NCBI GenBank assembly: GCA_938091115.1
Contig: CALKNI010000124.1
Location: 1-35,888, forward strand
Source of the DNA: an uncultured Pirellulaceae bacterium
GTDB lineage: Bacteria > Planctomycetota > Planctomycetia > Pirellulales > Pirellulaceae
DNA length: 35,888 bases
Reading direction: 5' to 3'
Positions 26,573 through 35,157 of the stretch are shown here, piece after piece (position 1 is the stretch's first letter; each line of letters begins with the position of its first letter). The notes under the pieces were generated by a model. It was not told where the DNA came from. It worked only from the letters and a program-made list of their open reading frames with translations, and ran no database searches. The translations under genes were made by a program, and so were the position numbers.

Positions 26573-27549
26573 TCTAGCTTCTCCGACTTTGGTTGATTGG
26601 GCACCGTGAACGTTGCAACCACTGCGCGGTGATCAGAGGGATAGGGCGTAACAACAATATCCGCATTTTCATTGTCTTCTCCGACGATCTTTACGTCCTT
26701 CACGGTTAAGCCTTTGCCTTTAAAGTAGACAAAATCAATGCGATCATAGTGGGTTGTTGGGGCAGCAGGCTTGTACTTTGGCGACCACGTAAAGCCCGGA
26801 TGTTTCATTTCGTTGGGATAGATACTGCGATACGAATCAGTAAAACCTGCTTTGATCATAGCCAGAGAATTCGGGTATTCAACTTTGATGGGGTGGCGAC
26901 CGGATTTGGCAGCTGCTTCGGTCCAGTCGAGATATGACGGTTCATTGAAATCACCGACCAAAAAAACAGGGGCCTCTTTGTCGGGGAGATCGCGTATCTG
27001 ATTGAGAATCTCTGAAACTTCCCCTCCACGTGCCTTCTTGGCCCATTGAATCGCTTCGGCTTCAGTCTTGATGAATTCAATATCAAATGTGTGCTTATGC
27101 CACGTCGGACGGATGCCTAGGAGCTGGTAAGGCTGATAAGGGTGGGATGGCAGGTGCAAGCTGAAGACATAGGCTTCCTGGCCCGTAGGTAATTTAACCT
27201 TGATGCCACCCTTGTCGAGGTTCTCGACAATTTCATACGACGTTAGTATCACTCCCTTTCTAATGTTTTTGGAGTGATTCCAATCCAGTAATTCTGCCAA
27301 TTTCTCCGTGGTAAATCCTTTAGGACTCTTTGGTTCCTGAATGCCAACAATGTCAGCCTTTGCCTTCTGAATAACCTTGGCCGTTTGGGACAACGGCTGT
27401 TTAAGGTAAACAACACCTCCACGGTGAATGTTGTAGGACATGACGTTCACGCTGAACTCTTCGATTTGTGCGTGCAGGGAATCTGCGAAAACCGACCCCA
27501 AAGTGAGTAGCAATCCGAAGGCTGCGATCGTGCGGGTTGTTCTCTTCAT
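26539..27549 (-). CDS. Secreted endonuclease/exonuclease/phosphatase-fold enzyme (cassette 2)
   Basis: ATG 27549-27547 gives 336 residues with a signal peptide cleaved after LHA (residue 27). EEP-superfamily motifs run in order: NVMSYNIHRGG with N40, ADIVGIQEPK with E72, VFLVGDFNEPSYLDW around residue 200, DRIDFVYFKG and SDHRAVVATF near 310. These give the Asp/Asn/His and metal-binding residues of the DNase I-like fold, so it is probably an active Mg-dependent phosphoesterase. Whether it cuts nucleic acid, a phospholipid or a sugar phosphate is not decided. The frame is open upstream to 27645 through the attC site, but those codons are attC sequence and not a believable N-terminus. The C-terminal dozen residues are encoded by the downstream attC. 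Confidence 0.9.
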   Translation of the reverse strand: MKRTTRTIAAFGLLLTLGSVFADSLHAQIEEFSVNVMSYNIHRGGVVYLKQPLSQTAKVIQKAKADIVGIQEPKSPKGFTTEKLAELLDWNHSKNIRKGVILTSYEIVENLDKGGIKVKLPTGQEAYVFSLHLPSHPYQPYQLLGIRPTWHKHTFDIEFIKTEAEAIQWAKKARGGEVSEILNQIRDLPDKEAPVFLVGDFNEPSYLDWTEAAAKSGRHPIKVEYPNSLAMIKAGFTDSYRSIYPNEMKHPGFTWSPKYKPAAPTTHYDRIDFVYFKGKGLTVKDVKIVGEDNENADIVVTPYPSDHRAVVATFTVPNQPKSEKLEANKPDAGDSK

Positions 27550-27566
27550 ATGTCTATTTTTTCTGA

Positions 27567-27658
27567 TGATAACGTCCGCGATCACGGAGCCCGAACGAGT
27601 GATATTCGATTTCAATTCCACGCACAAGTCGGGCTTCGCGTGCATCGCATTGTTATGT
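27567..27658 (-). other. attC recombination site (92 bp) after cassette 1
   Basis: On the minus strand the site runs from R'' ACATAAC (plus 27652-27658) to R' GTTATCA (plus 27567-27573). Arms GCGATCACG (27578-27586) and CGTGCATCGC (27639-27648) pair with one unpaired base (plus C27643). The inner arms GAGCCCGA (27587-27594) and TCGGGCTTC (27629-27637) extend the stem, leaving a 34-nt variable loop. This is the expected attC cruciform. The TAA stop of the cassette-1 gene (27655-27653) is part of R''. Confidence 0.85.
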
Positions 27659-28228
27659 GCCGTTGTCTGGGGGCAAGTCCAGTTTTCTAGGCCGAATGAC
27701 GATCAACGAAATTATAAACCCTGTCAAACCGCCAAGGTAGCTCGCATTATGAATATATGCCACGCGAACAAATGCCCACGTGTCAGTAATTTGAAATCGG
27801 CGGATGATCGGCTGCCAAACCGAATAATCGGAGTCGGGTCCGCGATGCACGCCGTAAAAATAGCCGCCAATCCCTGCAAGGATCCCGCAGGCGAAGACAA
27901 TTGCGAACCCCTTAAAGATGCCACGGTAGGCAATCGTTCGAGGTTGGTTTGGGATCAATCGCCGCGAAAGAAACCAAGCCATGATGAAACCCACCCACCA
28001 TGTAGCGAGAAATCCAATGCACGAAACAAAAGCTCGTTCTCCAATTCCGAAATCAGCATAATGAAACTGTTTGAATTTGAGATTCGTGAAATACTCTGGA
28101 CCGATTGAATAAGTAATTTGATCATGAAGGATGCCGTATGCCCCGGCGATTATTGCGCCGATGAATGCCATCCCAAACATTGGCGGAAGATCCGCCAACG
28201 CGATTCGAGGCACAAGGTGTTTCAACAT
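27653..28228 (-). CDS. Four-helix membrane protein of unknown function (cassette 1)
   Basis: This 191-residue protein starts at ATG 28228 and its TAA is inside the R'' box of the following attC. Hydrophobic segments are at about 17-37, 66-90, 103-125 and 158-178, predicted as four membrane helices. The loop after helix 1 holds GILHDQITYSIGPEYFTNLK, which looks like a conserved family motif in small planctomycete and proteobacterial membrane proteins, recalled without a family name. No catalytic or transport motif is evident. Upstream, only 31 nt separate it from the DUF1501 stop, so it may be transcribed by read-through from that operon. It is the first cassette in the array. Confidence 0.85.
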   Translation of the reverse strand: MLKHLVPRIALADLPPMFGMAFIGAIIAGAYGILHDQITYSIGPEYFTNLKFKQFHYADFGIGERAFVSCIGFLATWWVGFIMAWFLSRRLIPNQPRTIAYRGIFKGFAIVFACGILAGIGGYFYGVHRGPDSDYSVWQPIIRRFQITDTWAFVRVAYIHNASYLGGLTGFIISLIVIRPRKLDLPPDNGT

Positions 28229-28259
28229 CTAAGGATCCCAAAGAGCAGGCACAGAATGT

Positions 28260-29741
28260 TTAAGCCAGAATCTGTTTTATCACTTTCATTGGCTCGACAC
28301 CCGTCAGACGTTGATCAAGCCCTTGGTATCGAAGCGTGAATCGCTCGTGGTCAATTCCGAGACAGTGCAACACGGTTGCGTTAATTTCGTTGATATGGAC
28401 CGGATCTGAAATTGGGTTGTAGGAGTACTCATCCGTCTCGCCCAATTCGACTCCTCCCTTAATACCTCCGCCAGCCATCCACATACAGAAGTTTCGTGGA
28501 TGATGGTCACGGCCATACCTCTCGCGAGTGAGCGCTCCTTGCGAGTAAACCGTACGGCCAAATTCACCGCCCCAGATCACCAACGTATCTTTGAGCATTC
28601 CACGTTGTTTTAGATCGGTAATCAAAGCGGCACAGGCTTGATCCGTATCCATGCATTGATTACCTAGTTCAACGGGGAGGTTGCCATGTGAATCCCAACC
28701 ACGGTGCATGATCTGAACCATGCGGACGCCACGTTCCACCAAGCGCCTCGCCAATAAAGCACTTTGAGTAAACGATCCGGGCTTATCAACATTCGCGCCG
28801 TACAGTTCTTTGGTGGCCTGCGTTTCCTGGCTGAGATCGGTTAGCTCCGGAACGCTGGTTTGCATTCGATAGGCCATTTCATATTGAGCGATGCGAGTTT
28901 GAATATCTGGGTCGCCAAACTTTGAAAACCCTTTGGCATTTAGCTTACCAAGTGCATCCAGCATCGCGCGCCGATCACTTCGGTCGACTCCTGGAGGATT
29001 ATCAAGATAGAGAACTGGTTCCGCTCCAGCCCTAAGGACAACACCGCTGTGCTTACCCGGTAAAAACCCTGGCCCCCACATTCGACTATAGAGTGCCTGA
29101 GCATTGGAGCCGGCGGGGAAGTTGGGAACCAAAGAGACAAACGCAGGGAGATTGTTGGTCTCCGCGCCAAGTCCATAAGAGACCCACGAACCCATGCTCG
29201 GTTTACCCGACACTTCACTCCCCGTCATCACAAAAGTACACGCCGGATCATGATTAATCGCATTGGTGTGCACTGTTTTAATGACCGCAATGTCATCCAC
29301 AATCTTAGCGGTGTGCGGCAAAAGCGCACTTACCCAACGTCCACATTCTCCGTGTTGCTTGAATTCGTACTTCGATGGGGCGACCGGAAATTTTGCCTGC
29401 CCGCTGGTCATCGTCGTGATACGATCACCCAAAAAATCCTTGGGCAGATCCTTCTCGAACTCCTTTACTAGATTTGGCTTGTAGTCCCAAGTATCAAGTT
29501 GAGACGGACCACCATTCATATGCAAATATATGACCGACTTGGCCTTCGCGGGAAAATGTGGCAGACCGGGAAGCGGTGGATGTACGCGTTCTTCCTCCTC
29601 TGCTCCCATCGCTTGGCAAGCCAATTGCGGCCCCATTAGGGACGCCATGGCGATTCCGCCCATCCGCAATCCAACATTGCCAAAAAATTGACGACGCGTT
29701 TGCAGCAGTTGGTGTTCAAAAAGCGGGTTTTTATTATTCAT
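28260..29741 (-). CDS. DUF1501 protein, Tat-exported
   Basis: ATG 29741 gives 493 residues; a TTG at 29753 overlapping the PSD1 stop is possible but less likely. A twin-arginine signal is seen (TRRQFFGNVGLRMGGIAMAS), indicating folded export. DUF1501 features are SVIYLHMNGGPSQLDTWDYKP, the motif GWDSHGN, LVIWGGEFGR, then DHHPRNFCMWMAGGGIKGG. The fold is alkaline-phosphatase/sulfatase-like with putative metal ligands, but the reaction is undetermined in the family. It follows PSD1 by 8 nt, the normal planctomycete pairing with the PSD1 cytochrome protein. It is at the left end of that operon, directly before the cassette array. Confidence 0.94.
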   Translation of the reverse strand: MNNKNPLFEHQLLQTRRQFFGNVGLRMGGIAMASLMGPQLACQAMGAEEEERVHPPLPGLPHFPAKAKSVIYLHMNGGPSQLDTWDYKPNLVKEFEKDLPKDFLGDRITTMTSGQAKFPVAPSKYEFKQHGECGRWVSALLPHTAKIVDDIAVIKTVHTNAINHDPACTFVMTGSEVSGKPSMGSWVSYGLGAETNNLPAFVSLVPNFPAGSNAQALYSRMWGPGFLPGKHSGVVLRAGAEPVLYLDNPPGVDRSDRRAMLDALGKLNAKGFSKFGDPDIQTRIAQYEMAYRMQTSVPELTDLSQETQATKELYGANVDKPGSFTQSALLARRLVERGVRMVQIMHRGWDSHGNLPVELGNQCMDTDQACAALITDLKQRGMLKDTLVIWGGEFGRTVYSQGALTRERYGRDHHPRNFCMWMAGGGIKGGVELGETDEYSYNPISDPVHINEINATVLHCLGIDHERFTLRYQGLDQRLTGVEPMKVIKQILA

Positions 29742-29749
29742 CGGTTTTC

Positions 29750-32700
29750 TCAATTGCGAACAATCGCCTCATCGAGGTTAAGAATCAAATTAGCAACCAG
29801 CGTCCACGCAGCAAGTTCAATCTCATCGACACCAGCTGGCGGCTTGGATTCACCAACCTGAATTGTCTTTTTAGCTTCCTCTGGCGCGGCTTTGTATTTT
29901 GCTTGTTGACGCTGAAAGAATTCGAGCACGATCGCAGATTCTTCTGCACTCGGACGGCGCGACAAAGCCGCGCGATAGGCAAACTCGATTCGCGAATCGG
30001 GAGTATCAGCTGATACCAGCATTCGCCCGGCGAACGCTCGAGCCGCTTCGAAGTGCTGCACATCGTTTAATAATTGAAGTGCTTGTAACGGCGTGTTGGT
30101 TCGGTCACGTCGGATACAAGATTGCTCACGGGGCGGCGCATCAAAGTTCTCAAGCATGGGATGAGGAGCAGTTCGCTTGAAGAACGTGTACAGCGTTCTC
30201 CGGTAAAGATCGTCGCCATTGCCTCGCTTGTAGAAACGAGTATTAGATCCTCCAAACCCAATTGGCTCCCAAATGTTTGGCGGTTGGTAAGGGTTCACTC
30301 CCTTCCCTCCCATATCATGAACCATGAGCCCGCTAACAAATAAGGTTTGATCGCGAAGTTGCTCGGCATCGAGACGAAATCTCGGGCCGCGTGCGAGTTG
30401 CTGATTTTCCGGATCCTCAGACCATCTCGACGGTGGGGCAATACTCTGCTGACGAAAGGTTTGACTGGTTACCATCAGACGCATTAATTGTTTCACATCC
30501 CAGCCAGACTCCTGAAACGTAACCGCCAGCCAATCCATCAATTCCGGATGCGTCGGTAACGTGCCCTGCGTTCCAAAATCATGGCTCGTTTTAACCAAGC
30601 CGACGCCAAACACCTGCTGCCAAAAACGATTGACAGCAACCCGGGAAGTCAGTGGATTTTCCGGAGCGACAATCCAACGTGCCAAATCAAGTCGATTAGC
30701 TCGCTCACCTGCTTGATTCAAAGGCGGAAGAACAGCGGGAGTTCCTGGCAAGACCGGCTCGCCGGGGGCATCGTACTCACCCCGAATCATCACAAAACTA
30801 TCACGAGGTTTTGGTAGATCTTTGAATACAAACGTTGAGGGAACGGAATTGTCATAATCAGTGCGTTGTTTTTTTACCGCCGCCAATTCCGCCTTCATTG
30901 CCGTGAACGGCTCGCTGGTTGTCGAACACACATTTGCGACATAAAAATCTCGAATGCGTTTCAACTCTTCTGGCTTGCGCTCTTTATCGGGCCCCTCTTT
31001 AAGCCACTGATTTATATCTGCCGGAGCTCCCGGAGTGTTCTTACCTGTTTGAGCTTTTCGCCAGGCAGTCAGGGATAGGGTCGGGTCGGTAACGGGATCC
31101 AATCGCCCTATGACTCCCATGTTGTCGAAATAGGCTGTACCGCCATGAACCGTAAACGCAAAACCGTTTACTTTACTAGCAGCAGTTAAGCCAACATCGG
31201 CGGCATCAAATTCTAACTTCACCCACTTACCCGGTTCGGGAATACCACCGGCTGGAAATCGTTGGGATGTATTTTGTGCACCCCAGTTGATTAGATCTGC
31301 ACCCCAAATTGCTCGTTGGTTCCAGTTCTTCGTCAAAAACTGAATCATGATCTCTTCGGGCGGGTCATTAGGATCAAGAAAAACATTAAGAAAGAACCTA
31401 CCACCGTCAGGCGCCGTAAGAGGTTGGGCTCCTTTATCGTAAAAAGTTTGCGCGAGACCGGCACCCACCACCTTCAATGCCTTACTGCCACTGTTGACCG
31501 GTTCATCAACGAGTGCAGCCCCAGGGGCATTCACCGCGGCGCCAGCAGGGAACGCATCTTCGAACCAAACATGGGTCGTTACTTGAACCTCTGGCCTAGG
31601 CTCGAGATCCGCCGGATCAGAATAAGCCACGGTAGCAGCTTTTTCGTCGATGGCTTTTTGCAGCGCCAATTCTCGAGCGGTAAATTCTTTCAGCTTCGCG
31701 TCGTAATCTTTTGGCTTCACCTTCACGACCGGTTGCGTCAGCAGTGCATTACCATCCATCGCGGGGTCCGCATTCGAATTAAAAAATGCGTACAGCGAAT
31801 AAAACTCTTTTTGTGAGATCGGATCGTATTTGTGATCGTGGCAAACCGCGCACTCTGCCGAGAGACCAAGCCAAGCCTGAGCGGTCGTGCTCGCTCGATC
31901 GACGGCATAACGAAAGATGAACTCTTTCTGAATACTGCCGCCTTCACCGGTCGTCACGTTACAACGATTGAATCCCGTAGCAATCATCTGATCTTGTGTT
32001 GGGTTCTCTCTTAGATCACCGGCCAGTTGGTCAATCGTGAATTGATCATAAGACAAGTTTCGGTTGAATGCGGAAACCACCCAATCTCGATAGGCCCAGG
32101 TTTGACGTTCGTTATCCAAATGCATTCCATGGGTATCACCGTAGCGAGCAACATCCAGCCAGTAACGAGCCATCTCCTCACCATACCGAGGCGAAGCAAG
32201 GTATCGATCGACCATCGCCTCATAAGCTCCCGATGATTGATCACTTAGGAATTGATCGACCTCTTCAATGGTTGGGGGGAGACCCGTCAACGCCATACTC
32301 ACGCGCCGTATCAAAGTCGATCGATCCGCTTCGGGAGAAAAAGCCAAACCGTCTCGCTGCAACGCTTTTCCAACGAAAGTATCAATCCCGTCTCCTGCTG
32401 GTTTGATTGGTCGTTCGAACGCCCAATGTTTTTGATACTCGGCTCCTTGTTCAATCCAGCGACGGAGCATCTGCTTTTGGTCGTCGGTCAACTTCTTCTT
32501 GGATTCCGGTGGCGGCATGACCACATCTGGATCAGTTTCGATAATCCGCTGCCACATCAGACTCTCATCTGGCTGGCCAGCGACGATAGCAGCACCATCC
32601 GCCTCTTGACCCACCGCCGTCTCCGACAGATCGAGTCGCAAATCCGCTTCTCGATTACCAGCATCGGTACCATGACAAGCGAAACAGTTTTCAGAAAGTA

Positions 32701-32920
32701 TCGGACGTATGTCTCGATTGTAAGAAATTGGCGTCGCAGCTTTGGCATCTTGGGGGTCGTCAAGCGCGTGCGCGTAACCGACCAACAACATGACGAGCAA
32801 CACGACAAAACCAGAGACAGCGAAGGATCTCGCTATCTTTTGAAATGATTTTAATTCTGGAAAACGACAATCGTTTGTGGGCGGTTTGTTTCGCATCTGC
32901 CTTCGATTCCACTGAGTCAT
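29750..32920 (-). CDS. Planctomycete cytochrome c protein (PSCyt1-PSCyt2-PSD1)
   Basis: ATG 32920 gives 1056 residues; the frame's extra leftmost codon is a TTG. An N-terminal helix (about 34-52) precedes the PSCyt1 domain with haem-c motif CFACH (C79, C82, H83). PSCyt2/DUF1549 follows (about 180-380, ending in a second CxxCH within [11 protein letters not shown]). An inserted beta-sandwich region (about 435-600) resembles a concanavalin-like domain. PSD1/DUF1553 is C-terminal (about 720-1020), with [20 protein letters not shown] and [20 protein letters not shown]. The family is a hallmark of planctomycetes, probably periplasmic redox proteins linked to polymer breakdown. The downstream DUF1501 gene is in the same operon. 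Confidence 0.95.
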   Translation of the reverse strand: MTQWNRRQMRNKPPTNDCRFPELKSFQKIARSFAVSGFVVLLVMLLVGYAHALDDPQDAKAATPISYNRDIRPILSENCFACHGTDAGNREADLRLDLSETAVGQEADGAAIVAGQPDESLMWQRIIETDPDVVMPPPESKKKLTDDQKQMLRRWIEQGAEYQKHWAFERPIKPAGDGIDTFVGKALQRDGLAFSPEADRSTLIRRVSMALTGLPPTIEEVDQFLSDQSSGAYEAMVDRYLASPRYGEEMARYWLDVARYGDTHGMHLDNERQTWAYRDWVVSAFNRNLSYDQFTIDQLAGDLRENPTQDQMIATGFNRCNVTTGEGGSIQKEFIFRYAVDRASTTAQAWLGLSAECAVCHDHKYDPISQKEFYSLYAFFNSNADPAMDGNALLTQPVVKVKPKDYDAKLKEFTARELALQKAIDEKAATVAYSDPADLEPRPEVQVTTHVWFEDAFPAGAAVNAPGAALVDEPVNSGSKALKVVGAGLAQTFYDKGAQPLTAPDGGRFFLNVFLDPNDPPEEIMIQFLTKNWNQRAIWGADLINWGAQNTSQRFPAGGIPEPGKWVKLEFDAADVGLTAASKVNGFAFTVHGGTAYFDNMGVIGRLDPVTDPTLSLTAWRKAQTGKNTPGAPADINQWLKEGPDKERKPEELKRIRDFYVANVCSTTSEPFTAMKAELAAVKKQRTDYDNSVPSTFVFKDLPKPRDSFVMIRGEYDAPGEPVLPGTPAVLPPLNQAGERANRLDLARWIVAPENPLTSRVAVNRFWQQVFGVGLVKTSHDFGTQGTLPTHPELMDWLAVTFQESGWDVKQLMRLMVTSQTFRQQSIAPPSRWSEDPENQQLARGPRFRLDAEQLRDQTLFVSGLMVHDMGGKGVNPYQPPNIWEPIGFGGSNTRFYKRGNGDDLYRRTLYTFFKRTAPHPMLENFDAPPREQSCIRRDRTNTPLQALQLLNDVQHFEAARAFAGRMLVSADTPDSRIEFAYRAALSRRPSAEESAIVLEFFQRQQAKYKAAPEEAKKTIQVGESKPPAGVDEIELAAWTLVANLILNLDEAIVRN

Positions 32921-33096
32921 CAAGATTGCATCTTACGGCTATTTTATCTCAGGCCACTCTGGATAGCTTGCAAAGCAGCCGCATCGGCGTGTAAAAATTT
33001 ACCACGACAAGTACCACCATTCAGTTTACCACAACCGACACGTCAGGTTCAAAATCGAACGTTTCGTGCGGTATCTCGCAGAGATCCCCCCACGCC

Positions 33097-35025
33097 CTAT
33101 TTTTCTTTTGCTAATTCAGCCTCGAGTGCGGCACGCTCTTTTTCGTACTTCTCTTGATTTTGCTCGATGAACGCTCGTGCTTCATCCAGCCGCCGTTTTG
33201 TATCGTCCAGCCGTAAAGCCTTTTGAACCTGGCCGCGGAACCGACGTTTGTTTTCCATCGCCTTTCCATCAAGGCTTCCAACGAACACTGCCGGCACCTC
33301 TTCCATCTTCCAACTGTCACTCCGCTGAGTCGCAAAAGGAAGATCGTCGTGATCGGTCGTTTGGAGATTGCCCATCGGATTTCGTCCCCACGCATAGCGA
33401 TAGTGAATCGGTTTTGGCACGTGCGGACTGGTCAACACAATTGTCTTTCGATCCGTTTGAGGGCGATTGTTTTTGTCTTTTCCTGTCACTAACCAGTTCG
33501 CTTCGGCGGGCTGGAACTTACGATCTTCTCCGGCGATTGAGAATCCAACGATGTCACCATCGTCCACTGCTTTCACCTGAGTATCCATCTTGAGCACAAT
33601 CTGATCGTCATCCACTGTCATCTCGACCAGCATCGGCGGCTTCCATTTGATGGCTCGATCCATCCCGTACTGAGTCGCCAGCGCCCAGCGAGCAATTCGC
33701 TCACCGACTGGAATCTTTAATTGTGGGTGATACCAAGATCGCCGCTTATCGAAACTACTCGCAAATCCAATGTTCTTATCGCCTGACTCATAAAGATCGA
33801 GAAAGGTTTTGTACTGGGCTTCGCGTATATAGATTCCATCGTTAAAGGTCTTCTCAAGATAATTGTCGCGGTTTTGCGGAAAGCCCTCGGTGCAGAGCGA
33901 GATGATTCCAAAAGGCAAATCATTATCATCAAATGCCTTACGCCACGCGGCAATCATCTCACCAAAAATCTGAGAGTACATCGCTGCACCCGCTGATCCA
34001 GAGCCAAGTGCGTTATTGAAACCCTGATGGAAAATTACTCCTTTTACATTTAATCCAGAAATCGGATAGATCATGCTATTGAAGCAAGTTGATGGACGGT
34101 TGTGATCCATTGCGGGACCTGGGCGAAGATCGGTGGGAACCGTTCGATCCTTTGGAACCTCCCTACCCTGCTTCTCCATATTCTTGACCCAGCTGTAATG
34201 ATTCTTCACGCGATTCTCTAAATCCTTTTCAGAATCCCAGTCGGAAATCTTCTGATCCCATTCAGAGAGAAGGTTGTTCACTTCTGGCGTGTCAATTTGC
34301 TTAAGCACTTCCATTGGCGTCCAAGTTTCTACGGTCGTACCTCCCCGTGAGGCATCGATCACACCAATTGGAACTTGAGAAGCCATGTGTATACGACGAG
34401 CGAACGTATATCCAATTGCCGAAAGGTCTCGAACGGTTTCAGGAGAGCAAACATCCCAATCACCTTTCCGAAAATGGCGACCAAACCAGGAACTCCATTC
34501 GTGCAGACGAGGAAATCCAGCTTTTTCAGTCGGACCATTTTGAGCGGGAACTGTCAGAATCCTGATGTTGGGAAAATTAGCCGAGACGATTTCGAGCTGG
34601 CCGTTGTCCACCCGGTCAATTGGATGCTCCATGTTGCTTTGACCACCAAGTACCCAAACATCGCCAATCAAAATATTATCCAGAGTCAAAGTGCCTGAGC
34701 TACCTTTGACAACGAGTGATTGCGGTTGAGCGTTTGCCGGCATCGCGGAGAGAGTGACCTTCCACTTTCGTTTTGAATCTGCAGTGGTAGTTTGATTTTG
34801 CCCCGCAAATAAAACCGTCACCTTTTCGCTTGGCTTCGCCCAACCCCAAATCACAATCGGTTTATCCCGCTGGATCACCATATTGGTTTGAAACAAATTA
34901 TGGAGGCACAAGCCTTCGCCAACCGCGGGAACATCAATCACATCTTCCTTCGGCATCTTCTGAGCGTAGCCAACGGTAGTGGAGAAAAGAAAAACTAAGA
35001 GGACAAAGGCGAAAGATCGGTGCAT
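33097..35025 (-). CDS. Sialate O-acetylesterase-like secreted esterase
   Basis: ATG 35025 gives 642 residues; the upstream GTG 35037 would only add MVNP. A signal peptide is cleaved after GYA (residue 21). An N-terminal beta domain (about 40-120, MVIQRDKPIVIWGWAKPSEKVTV) is followed by the SASA catalytic core with WVLGGQSNMEHP (S130) and GVIFHQGFNN. Such enzymes remove O-acetyl groups from sialic acids or other sugars. The C-terminus is a Glu/Lys-rich helix. It lies between the sulfatase at the right edge and the PSD1/DUF1501 operon, all minus strand, so it fits a locus degrading acetylated, sulfated glycans. True sialate specificity is not shown. Confidence 0.92.
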   Translation of the reverse strand: MHRSFAFVLLVFLFSTTVGYAQKMPKEDVIDVPAVGEGLCLHNLFQTNMVIQRDKPIVIWGWAKPSEKVTVLFAGQNQTTTADSKRKWKVTLSAMPANAQPQSLVVKGSSGTLTLDNILIGDVWVLGGQSNMEHPIDRVDNGQLEIVSANFPNIRILTVPAQNGPTEKAGFPRLHEWSSWFGRHFRKGDWDVCSPETVRDLSAIGYTFARRIHMASQVPIGVIDASRGGTTVETWTPMEVLKQIDTPEVNNLLSEWDQKISDWDSEKDLENRVKNHYSWVKNMEKQGREVPKDRTVPTDLRPGPAMDHNRPSTCFNSMIYPISGLNVKGVIFHQGFNNALGSGSAGAAMYSQIFGEMIAAWRKAFDDNDLPFGIISLCTEGFPQNRDNYLEKTFNDGIYIREAQYKTFLDLYESGDKNIGFASSFDKRRSWYHPQLKIPVGERIARWALATQYGMDRAIKWKPPMLVEMTVDDDQIVLKMDTQVKAVDDGDIVGFSIAGEDRKFQPAEANWLVTGKDKNNRPQTDRKTIVLTSPHVPKPIHYRYAWGRNPMGNLQTTDHDDLPFATQRSDSWKMEEVPAVFVGSLDGKAMENKRRFRGQVQKALRLDDTKRRLDEARAFIEQNQEKYEKERAALEAELAKEK

Positions 35026-35157
35026 AGGATTAACCACTTACCATGAATTACGATGACTAATTTGTTTTCAATAAAAAAGATGAGCGACTGCCAGATCCAA
35101 TAATGATCCGACGCGGTGGATTCACTAAATAGTAAAACCCTACTGGCAAACACGGTT

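Larger units (their letters stand above)
25777..28228 (-). mobile_element. Integron gene-cassette array without integrase (CALIN-like)
   Basis: Three co-oriented short genes are each followed by an attC-like imperfect palindrome. In minus-strand order: membrane-protein gene, attC; secreted EEP enzyme gene, attC; frameshifted UVR-like gene, degenerate attC. Genes start close to the upstream R' box (17 nt or less from GTT to ATG for both inner cassettes) and stop inside or next to the downstream R'' box, as in cassettes. No tyrosine recombinase IntI gene, attI or Pc promoter is seen in the window. The right edge is uncertain: only a weak CTTAGAT precedes the first cassette gene, 31 nt from the DUF1501 stop. 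The left edge is also uncertain because the last attC has lost its R' box. Confidence 0.75.

Noticed and set aside
27440-28108. 222-codon plus-strand frame across the cassette array
   Set aside because: It crosses an attC and runs opposite to two well-supported genes, with a composition unlike a real protein.
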